In this document: piece by piece, positions 1 to 7,254 of the stretch
Position numbering within the stretch: the stretch's first letter is position 1
How the letters are laid out: each line of letters begins with the position of its first letter
Source: Spirochaetales bacterium
GTDB taxonomy: Bacteria; Spirochaetota; Spirochaetia; DSM-27196; SLAA01
Direction: 5' to 3'
DNA length: 10,047 nucleotides
NCBI GenBank assembly: GCA_007126415.1
Contig: SLBH01000309.1
Location: 1-10,047, forward strand
Notes under the pieces: generated by a model
What the model saw: the letters and a program-made list of their open reading frames with translations, nothing else
Told to the model about the DNA's origin: nothing
Database searches by the model: none
Translations under genes and position numbers: made by a program

Positions 1-188
1 AGGTCAGAATGCGAAAGCTCATGACTATCGTTCGCGTTGAGATTCAGGCGGAACGCCCAGGTCACAAGACACACCGAATTATGCGGCGAGATTACCGTAT
101 GCAGCCCGGGCCCGGTGTCGCTCTGGTATTTCCAGTTGCTTGGATGCCGGTGTGAGTCGTGCGAGCCGATTCCTTGTGCGTTGCTCAT
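1..188 (-). CDS. Partial gene, possible IolB/KduI-type cupin sugar isomerase (N-terminus only)
   Basis: The first 62 codons of a minus-strand gene are present and the rest lies beyond base 1. The ATG at 188-186 is preceded by AGGAG at 203-199, ten bases away, and starts 31 bases after the stop of the SDR gene, so the two are probably cotranscribed. The peptide begins MSNAQGIGSHDSHRHPSN and contains WKYQSDTGPGLHTVISPHNS followed by TWAFRLNLNANDSHEL. A Trp-Lys-Tyr region, then a Ser-Pro turn and a strand ending in a Leu-x-Leu-x-Ala-x-Asp/Glu-Ser pattern, is reminiscent of the start of 5-deoxy-glucuronate isomerase (IolB) and related cupin isomerases. Such enzymes often accompany sugar-acid dehydrogenases, so context agrees. 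The metal-binding cupin motifs would lie outside the window, so the family call is tentative; that this is a real coding start is more certain. Confidence 0.45.
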   Translation of the reverse strand, partial: MSNAQGIGSHDSHRHPSNWKYQSDTGPGLHTVISPHNSVCLVTWAFRLNLNANDSHELSHSD

Positions 189-219
189 AATAGCGATTCT
201 CCTAGTTATCAGTTGTAAC

Positions 220-984
220 TCAGATGGCTGCGGTTACGCCGCCATCGACATAAATGATCTGACCATTAATGAACTCAGCCCCCGGGGTAGCGAACAACAA
301 CAGTGCCGGAATCAGTTCTTCAGGATCACCCCAGCGCCCGGCCGGTGTTCGACCACGGATCCATGTGTCGAACGCTTCGTTTTCGCGTAAGCTCCGGGTC
401 ATCTCGGTTTCAAAGTAACCAGGACCTATTGCGTTGATCTGAATATTGTGTTGTGCCCACTCCACGCACATCGCCCGGGTCAGCATCTTGAGTCCGCCTT
501 TAGATGCCGCATACGGTGCGATGGTGTTCCGTCCTAGCTCGGCCTGCAACGAAAGGATGTTGATTATTTTGCCCGACCGTCTCGGGATCATCTTTCGAGC
601 AACCGCTTGAGAAACAACAAACGCTCCGGTTAGGTTCGTGCCCAACACGTTCTCCCACCCGTCGAGCGGGAACTCCTCCAGCGGGGCCCGCTGCTGCATT
701 CCCGCGTTGTTTACAAGGATCCGAATCGGGCCAATTTCATTTTCTACGCGCTCCACCGCGCTTGCTACCGCATCCGGGTCTTGAATACTGAAACACTCCG
801 CGTGCGCATCAAAACCTTTGTCACGAAGCCGGTTAACGGCTTGAGCAAGCGTTTGCTCGTTACGGCCATTGAGAACTACCCGCGCCCCTTCGCGTGCCAA
901 GCCTTCTGCAAACACCAGGCCTAACCCTCGGCTAGAACCGGTCACTAACGCTACGCTGCCTTCGAGCTTTCTTTGATCACCCAT
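220..984 (-). CDS. idnO: SDR-family oxidoreductase, gluconate 5-dehydrogenase-like
   Basis: This encodes a 254-residue classical short-chain dehydrogenase, close in length and sequence pattern to gluconate 5-dehydrogenase (5-keto-D-gluconate reductase), which interconverts D-gluconate and 5-ketogluconate with NAD(P)H in the cytoplasm. Visible features are the cofactor loop TGSSRGLG at residues 15-22, NNAG at 92-95, and the catalytic Ser145, Tyr158 and Lys162. The stretch LTRAMCVEWAQHNIQ and the RTPAGRWGDPEEL block near the C-terminus are typical of the IdnO/Gno branch, and it ends in VDGGVTAAI. The ATG at 984 was chosen because the usual short N-terminus (MGDQRKLEG) follows it. Upstream codons in the same frame belong to the antisense of nothing and overlap the truncated ATPase gene. 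The start overlaps that gene's stop by eight bases. No Shine-Dalgarno sequence is visible. Unlike its upstream neighbours the gene appears full length. Exact substrate is inferred; related ketoreductases are the main alternative. Confidence 0.85.
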   Translation of the reverse strand: MGDQRKLEGSVALVTGSSRGLGLVFAEGLAREGARVVLNGRNEQTLAQAVNRLRDKGFDAHAECFSIQDPDAVASAVERVENEIGPIRILVNNAGMQQRAPLEEFPLDGWENVLGTNLTGAFVVSQAVARKMIPRRSGKIINILSLQAELGRNTIAPYAASKGGLKMLTRAMCVEWAQHNIQINAIGPGYFETEMTRSLRENEAFDTWIRGRTPAGRWGDPEELIPALLLFATPGAEFINGQIIYVDGGVTAAI

Positions 985-1291
985 GGTCTGTAGTATAGGC
1001 GACGAGCAGCTTCGGGTCCACGGCCAACGCACGGGCAATGCCGATCCGCTGTGCGTCCGAACCCGATAGGCCCACACTCTCAAGCAGCTCAGCGACTCTC
1101 GCGCCTTTCGCCTTCCCGACACCCGGCCTGTGAATTTCAAGCCCCTCGGCAACAATCCGGCCCACGGTCATGCGGGGATCAAGACTTGCAAACGGATCCT
1201 GGAATATGATCTGAATGTCTTTACGCCGGTGTCGAAGCTCGCTCCGCGTGAGGCTGAGAATGTCGATGCCGTCAAACATGATCGAACCGCC
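977..1291 (-). pseudogene. Oligopeptide ABC transporter ATPase remnant (DppF/OppF-like)
   Basis: About 100 codons of a DppF/OppF-type ATP-binding subunit remain. The open frame resembles the family from GSIMFDGIDI onward, includes the Q-loop region QIIFQDPFASLDPRMTVG, and continues to GIARALAVDPKLLVA. Three essential parts are missing. The N-terminus with Walker A is gone because the gene is joined to the start of a permease gene around 1283-1291. The LSGGQ signature is gone: after VGLSGSDAQR the text jumps straight to IGIARAL, where family members carry roughly a dozen more residues (YPHE-x-SGGQ-x-QR type). Finally, after LLVA the expected Asp-Glu-Pro of Walker B is replaced by YTTDHG and a stop. 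The product could not hydrolyse ATP. The stop overlaps the start of the SDR gene. Full family members are about 320-330 residues. Confidence 0.85.
992..1020 (-). promoter_or_regulatory. Candidate sigma70 promoter for the SDR gene, possibly giving a leaderless mRNA
   Basis: On the minus strand TGGACC (1020-1015, four of six matches to TTGACA) and TATACT (997-992, five of six matches to TATAAT) are separated by 17 bases. Only seven bases lie between the -10 box and the ATG of the SDR gene, so transcription would start at or very near the start codon. This fits the lack of a ribosome binding site. The -35 element lies inside leftover ATPase codons and the -10 begins exactly where ATPase homology stops. 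Judged by eye only. Confidence 0.3.
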
Positions 1292-1397
1292 GAAACTTAA
1301 TCCGTGCCGGTGACTGGACCCCGGGCTCTTGGGCACTGTTGTCCGGCAGGCTCCCGTCCTGTGCAGATATACTGTTGCTTGGTATGTGTTTCGCCAT
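1272..1397 (-). pseudogene. 5' remnant of a second ABC permease gene (DppC/OppC-like)
   Basis: An ATG at 1397 overlaps the stop of the preceding permease by one base (TAATG), a typical translationally coupled junction between the two permease genes of dpp/opp operons. The 41-codon frame begins MAKHIPSNSISAQDG and reaches SPARIKFRRF. That Ser-Pro...Arg-Arg-Phe segment is the usual cytoplasmic lead-in to the first membrane helix of DppC-type permeases. Immediately after RRF the frame becomes DHV and stops, and the sequence continues in another frame as the middle of an ATPase gene. All transmembrane helices and the EAA loop are therefore missing, together with any DppD gene that once stood between. 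The subunit identity rests on operon position and this short N-terminus, so it is less certain than the neighbours. Confidence 0.6.
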
Positions 1398-2524
1398 TAG
1401 TTGTACCTGATGCTTGGATTGAGCCACGCGTACAGAAGGTCTACTAAGAGGGTAATGATGCTGAACACTAAAGCGATGATAACCACCCCGCCTTGAACAA
1501 TTGGGACATCGCGCCACTCGATCGCGTTCAGCAGCAGTCGACCTATCCCGGGCCGTGCAAGAATCGTCTCGGCTACGATTGCTCCGCCAAGGATGTGCCC
1601 GGCCTGAAGGCCTAACAGTGTTACCACAGGAGGAGCGGCGTTTCTCAAGGCGTGCTTACAGTGCACCCATTTCGGCGCGAGTCCCTTTGCTCCGGCCGTT
1701 CTGATATAGCCTTCACCGAGGACCTCGAGCATGGCTCCAAAATGGAGGCCTATCGTAAGTGCCGGTAGTATAACGCTGTTCCGCTGACGCGCTCCGCTCG
1801 AGGGAAACCACCGCAGCTGGTACGCAAAGACATACATCAGCAGAATGCCTACAAAGAACGCGGGAGAGGAAATACCCACCATTGTGACGCTCATCGCGAT
1901 CTGATCGAGCAACTTTCCGCGATTGGTGGCCGCAAGAATCCCGATCGAAATTCCGACAGTCGCGGTGATCATCATTGTCACTATCGCGAGGTGTACTGTT
2001 GCGCGAAACGCGGGAAGGAGAACCGTGCTCACCGGCATGCGGCTTCGGTACGAGATTCCGAAGTCACCTTGCAGCAAATTGCCGACGAAGCTGAAGTACT
2101 GAATGTGAATCGGCCGGTCTAAGCCCAGACGTGCCCGCTCGATATATGCGTCGAACTCTTCGTTATTCCACTGTGGTCTGTTTGAGACACCCCAACTTGC
2201 ATAGGTATCTTGCAGATTGGCGTTACCGTCACGCGTGCGCCGGCCGTTCCCCGAGAAATACATGTCGTAAGGCGGAACAACGTCGGGATCGCCATGGACG
2301 GCCTGTTCCGAAATATCCCAGTGAAGCGCACGGTCAATCGTTTGTATCGAGACAAACGCGCCGAAACCGGTGAGCTGAGCAAGGACCTGCTCGGCCACTT
2401 CATTCTGGAGCGGCCAGAAGTTGGGATGCGTAAGCGTGAGGTCTAAGCGTTGGCCGTCTTCCTGCCGCACCCAAACATCGAACCTTCTTCCACCACCGTC
2501 TATTGTTTCAAGCTCCCAGCCGGC
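1397..2524 (-). pseudogene. Chimeric remnant: binding-protein C-terminal part fused in frame to a DppB-like permease
   Basis: A continuous open frame of about 375 codons joins two proteins. The first 132 codons, from AGWELETIDGGG to FDAYIERAR (2524-2129), match the later part of a family 5 solute-binding protein. The next 243 codons, from LGLDRPIHIQYF (2128) to LLYAWLNPSIRYN, match a DppB/OppB inner-membrane permease from just after its first helix to its natural end. The permease part keeps GDFG, several hydrophobic helices, and the EAA-type loop GYIRTAGAKGLAPKWVHCKHALRNA that contacts the ATPase. It lacks the first helix and first periplasmic segment. Compared with the family it also seems to lack about nine residues at GLHFGAMLEVLGE, near 1727-1732. 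No credible start codon or ribosome binding site precedes the frame; the upstream binding-protein frame is offset by one base and stops at 2508. Production of a protein is therefore doubtful. Confidence 0.85.
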
Positions 2525-3470
2525 CAAGCATCTCGGCGATGACCTCGTTATCGATCGCGTATGCAATCGCTCGGCGCACGCGAGGATCGCCCAACACCGG
2601 GTGGTCCGGATGTGAGTTCATGTAGTACACCATCGGGCGTGCGGTCCCGGCGGTATCTATTTGCACTCCGTCAACTCCGGTTGTCTCTATTCTGTCGGCT
2701 TCGTGCGGAGGCACTTCCCACGCGATGTCTATCTCACCGAGCTCCAGCGCGGTAACACGAGTGCTCGCTTCCGGGATGAAGCGGAACTCAAGCACGTCGA
2801 CATGCGGCCCACCGCCCCAGTAGTTCTCGTTTGAGACTAACCGAATGTACTCTCCAGGTCTCCATTCGTCGAAGACAAACGGACCGGTACCGCTTGGATT
2901 GCGTCCATGCTCCTCACCAAGCTCGGCCGCTCGAACAGCGTCGGTGATATGAATATGGATTCGAGTAAGGTCACCCAGGAAGCCCGCATGTGGCACATCG
3001 GCAAGAATATCGACGGTGTACTCGTCTACCACTTCGGCCCCAACGATATTCGGAATCCAGCCGCGCCGGCGTCCTTCGTCGGCGGGATCGAAGGTGCGGT
3101 CGAAGAACGCTTTCACCGCCTCGGCGTTGAACGGATTACCCGAATGGTACTGCACACCCTCCCTGAGCTCGAGCCTCCAGGTTGTGTCATCGACCTGTTC
3201 CCACGAGGTAGCCAACCACGGGATATACTCTGCGTCGTAGTCAAGCTTGATCAGCGGCTCATGAATAGCGCGCTGAATCGGCATGATGCTGCCGCTGGTG
3301 TCGTAATGCGGATCAAGACTGACCGGCTTACTGTGAAACCCCACGCGCAGCTCGTTATCCGGAACGGCCTCCTCGGCTGATCCTCCGGCGAAAGCGGATG
3401 TGATTCCAAAGCCGGCGATTAGGCGGATCGTGACGACCAAAAGACGCAACGACGATCGATTGTTCGTCAT
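2508..3470 (-). pseudogene. Truncated family 5 ABC solute-binding protein (dipeptide/oligopeptide type)
   Basis: This frame encodes the first 320 residues of a periplasmic SBP_bac_5-type receptor for dipeptides, oligopeptides or related solutes; full members are usually 500 residues or more. A signal peptide is visible (hydrophobic residues about 8-28, likely cut after AFA28) with no lipobox Cys, followed by GGSAEEA. Family landmarks include VSLDPHYD, AIHEPLIKLD, PWLATSWE, LREGVQYHSGNPFNAEAVK, NPSGTGPFVFDEWRPGEYI, NENYWGG, and DPRVRRAIAYAID near the end. After MLGRLG the frame ends at once with Ala and TGA, while the homology resumes one frame over as AGWELE, so a deletion with a frameshift has removed an inter-domain segment. 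The ATG at 3470 is well supported: GGGGAGG lies at 3483-3477, six bases upstream. The N-terminal fragment could still be made and exported but should not bind ligand normally. Confidence 0.85.
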
Positions 3471-3511
3471 AGTAGTCCTCCCCTTTTTCTTGTGTCACGC
3501 GGCGCAGACCG

Positions 3512-3539
3512 CGTACAGGTAACACCTGTCATGGTTCAA
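3512..3539 (-). promoter_or_regulatory. Candidate promoter of the transporter/sugar-acid operon
   Basis: On the minus strand TTGAAC (3539-3534, four of six consensus bases) and TGTACG (3517-3512, three of six) stand 16 bases apart, about 41 bases before the binding-protein ATG. The spacer contains a perfect 6-3-6 dyad, so a bound repressor would block it. The -10 box is weak, so this is tentative. Confidence 0.25.
3515..3529. promoter_or_regulatory. Perfect inverted repeat ACAGGT-N3-ACCTGT, candidate operator
   Basis: Two perfect six-base arms, ACAGGT (3515-3520) and ACCTGT (3524-3529), flank AAC. The core GT-N3-AC matches the general pattern bound by FadR-subfamily GntR regulators, which often control sugar-acid and organic-acid genes. 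It overlaps the spacer of the candidate promoter, a position suited to repression. A 3-base loop is possible but tight for an RNA hairpin, so an operator seems more likely. No regulator gene is in the window. Confidence 0.4.
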
Positions 3540-3547
3540 CTTCAGAC

Positions 3548-3560
3548 CCGGTTTCACCGG
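3548..3560. promoter_or_regulatory. Second inverted repeat CCGGT-N3-ACCGG, candidate operator
   Basis: Perfect five-base arms CCGGT (3548-3552) and ACCGG (3556-3560) flank TTC. It shares the GGT-N3-ACC core with the dyad at 3515-3529, and the two centres (3554 and 3522) are 32 bases apart, about three helical turns. It lies just upstream of the candidate -35 box on the minus strand. The shared core and spacing make a paired operator plausible. Confidence 0.35.
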
Positions 3561-3786
3561 TCGTATTCGTCTCTATCGCATTCAGTTTCCGGAATCGGAC
3601 ATGCTTTCTTGGTGTTCTCTTGGACTCGGCAACTTCACTACGGGGCATTCCGGGTTATCATTCGAAACTGATTCCTGCATTATAGCGTTGTGAACTCCAC
3701 GACCGGCCATTGAGCGTGAAAGCACCCTCACCTGCTTGGATGGGGCTTGGTAGGGAGGACCCCAGACACTCGGAGGCAAGAGAACT

Positions 3787-5430
3787 GTGAACACCATCTA
3801 CGTAGCCGGACACCGCAATCCCGACATGGACTGCACCTGCGCGGCGCACTGTTACGCGGCGCTCAAAAGCCGTATTGACCCGCGAAACACCTACCTGCCG
3901 ATTAGAAGCGGGCCGCTCAGCGCGCAGATCCGCGACGTGTTCGAGCTCGCGGGCGTGCCGCTGCCTACGCATTTCGACACAATCGCGCCGTGGGTGGGGC
4001 TCGTTACGCGCAGCGCCGAGGTGGTGCTGCGCCCCGAAGACCCGGTGCTAAAGGCGTTTGAGGCGATGGGAACCGAGACGATCAGCGTTCTGCCGGTCAT
4101 CTCGAGTCACGAAGGGTTTCTCGGAATGGTGGGCGTGAACGAGATCATCCAGTTCACGATCGCGCAGAATCAGGACGAGCGGCCTCAGTACGAGTTCTCG
4201 GTCAAAGCGATGAGCCGCGTCCTTCCCGGAAAGCTGATTCACAGAGGCGAGCACGACACCTTCCGTGCCGCGATCATGGCCGGTGCAATGCCGACCGAGA
4301 CCGCGGTGGCGTTTCTCGCGAGTTTGAGCGAGGCGCCGGTTCTCGTCACCGGCAATCGCCCCGAGATCCTGCGCTTCGCGATTGAGCGCCGCTTCCCGGC
4401 GATCGTGATAACCGGCGTGCAGGACGAGAGCGAGCTGAAAGAGGATTTCTCGAGCTTCGGCGGAGTGGTCTACCTTTCCGACACCGATACCGTTGAGACC
4501 ATTAGACTGCTGCGGCTGAGTTCGCCGGTTCGCACCATCATGGACAGCGATGTTCCACGAATTCAAGACGACACGCTGTTTGAATCCGCCAAGGGCGCCC
4601 TCATCAACTCGACGTATCGCGGGCTGCCGGTCTTCAAGGGCGATGAGTTCATCGGGATCATCAGCCGACGGTCGTTTATCGAGCGGCCACGGCCCAAGCT
4701 CATCATGGTGGACCACAACGAGGTTTCACAGGCGGTGCCGGGGGCCGAGCAGGCGCAGATTCTCGAGATCGTAGACCACCACCGGCTCGCGCCCCCGTCC
4801 ACCACCGAGCCGATCGCAGTCACAACGCGCGTTGTCGGTAGTAGCTGCACCCTCATATACGACGAGTTTCAGGAACACGGCTTTGAGATCGAGCCTGAGA
4901 TCGCGATTCTGCTGCTTTCGGGGATCATCTCGGACACCGTGAATCTGCAGTCGCCGACCACCACCGATGTAGACCGCCGCGCCGTTCGACGGCTCGAGAT
5001 CATCACCGGCATATCGGCCGCCGCGCACGCCGAACGCCTGTTCTCACAGATCGCCGCGATGGAGAACCGCGACCCGAAGGAGATCGTGCTCGCCGATTAC
5101 AAGCAGTACGAACACGCCGGGCACCCCGTCGGCATCGGGCAGGTAGAGGTGACCACCCTCACAGACACCGACAGCTATCGCGAGCGGCTACTCGAGGCGC
5201 TGCAGACGGTCGTTCGAGAGAAACGGCTCACCTGGGCGATGATCATGGTTACCGACGTAATCGCGCGAAACAGCCTTCTGCTCACAAGCGGCTTCGAGCA
5301 AGCCGAGAAGACGCTCGCGTTTGAACGGATCAAAGACCGCACCTTCGACCTCCCGGGCATCCTCTCGCGCAAGAAGCAGCTACTCCCTGAGGTGATGCGC
5401 GTGCTCGACGAGCTCACTCCCGCCGGCTGA
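3787..5430 (+). CDS. ppaC: Manganese-dependent inorganic pyrophosphatase (family II) with CBS and DRTGG domains
   Basis: This 547-residue cytoplasmic DHH-superfamily enzyme should hydrolyse pyrophosphate to two phosphates, pulling biosynthetic reactions forward. The catalytic domain is split. Its first motif is GHRNPDMD (His9, Asp13, Asp15 as metal ligands) and it resumes after the insert with VDHN (308-311), VDHHR (329-333) and IISDTVNLQSPTTT (Asp383). The C-terminal DHHA2 domain has the substrate-binding SRKKQ motif at 527-531. The insert (about 73-305) contains a CBS motif, a DRTGG-like segment and a second CBS motif (TIMDSDVPRIQ to GIISRRSF). In family members of this architecture these bind adenine nucleotides that inhibit or activate the enzyme. 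Plain family II enzymes are about 310 residues, so the extra length is the regulatory insert. The start is GTG, chosen because the GH-NPD motif must follow within ten residues and GGAGG lies ten bases upstream. ettA follows 102 bases later on the same strand. Confidence 0.93.
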   Translation: MNTIYVAGHRNPDMDCTCAAHCYAALKSRIDPRNTYLPIRSGPLSAQIRDVFELAGVPLPTHFDTIAPWVGLVTRSAEVVLRPEDPVLKAFEAMGTETISVLPVISSHEGFLGMVGVNEIIQFTIAQNQDERPQYEFSVKAMSRVLPGKLIHRGEHDTFRAAIMAGAMPTETAVAFLASLSEAPVLVTGNRPEILRFAIERRFPAIVITGVQDESELKEDFSSFGGVVYLSDTDTVETIRLLRLSSPVRTIMDSDVPRIQDDTLFESAKGALINSTYRGLPVFKGDEFIGIISRRSFIERPRPKLIMVDHNEVSQAVPGAEQAQILEIVDHHRLAPPSTTEPIAVTTRVVGSSCTLIYDEFQEHGFEIEPEIAILLLSGIISDTVNLQSPTTTDVDRRAVRRLEIITGISAAAHAERLFSQIAAMENRDPKEIVLADYKQYEHAGHPVGIGQVEVTTLTDTDSYRERLLEALQTVVREKRLTWAMIMVTDVIARNSLLLTSGFEQAEKTLAFERIKDRTFDLPGILSRKKQLLPEVMRVLDELTPAG

Positions 5431-5463
5431 AGCACCGCCGCACGCCGCCTGCACGCGGGAGGA

Positions 5464-5489
5464 CGGACGGGCCCGGCATCGGACGGGCC
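5464..5489. repeat. Short direct repeat CGGACGGGCC (two copies)
   Basis: The 10-base word CGGACGGGCC occurs at 5464-5473 and 5480-5489 in the gap between the pyrophosphatase gene and ettA. The surrounding G+C-rich bases can form an imperfect stem (GACG...CGTC) but there is no T-tract, so I do not call a terminator. Function unknown, possibly none. Confidence 0.35.
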
Positions 5490-5532
5490 GGCGTCTTGCC
5501 GCATCGGGCTTCCATCGCCTATGATGCCGGCA

Positions 5533-7215
<1,683 letters not shown>

Positions 7216-7254
7216 TAACGGGCGCGCGCCGGTCAGCCGGGCAAGAAGGCTGGG

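Larger units (their letters stand above)
3471..3786. other. Divergent intergenic region with regulatory dyads
   Basis: This gene-free stretch separates the minus-strand transporter operon from the plus-strand pyrophosphatase. On the minus side it carries a strong ribosome binding site (GGGGAGG, 3483-3477), a candidate promoter and two short inverted repeats, listed separately. On the plus side GGAGG at 3772-3776 serves the pyrophosphatase GTG start ten bases on. I saw no convincing plus-strand promoter. Short open frames here lack family resemblance and were not called. Confidence 0.7.

Noticed and set aside
2907..3380. 157-codon open frame on the plus strand inside the binding-protein gene
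   Set aside because: It is antisense to clearly conserved binding-protein sequence and shows no recognisable protein features.
3640..3700. Possible plus-strand promoter with TATAGC before the pyrophosphatase gene
   Set aside because: No acceptable -35 hexamer at 16-18 bases upstream.
3582..3972. Two open frames on the minus strand across the divergent region and pyrophosphatase start
   Set aside because: They overlap the regulatory region and a confident gene, have no family resemblance and no ribosome binding site.
4048..4716. 222-codon antisense open frame inside the pyrophosphatase gene
   Set aside because: High G+C third positions create long antisense frames; the sense strand is a clear family match.
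7216..7254. Possible bidirectional terminator between ettA and the helicase gene
   Set aside because: Only short stems (CAGCC...GGCTG with a nine-base loop; CCGG...CCGG) and no T-tract on either strand.
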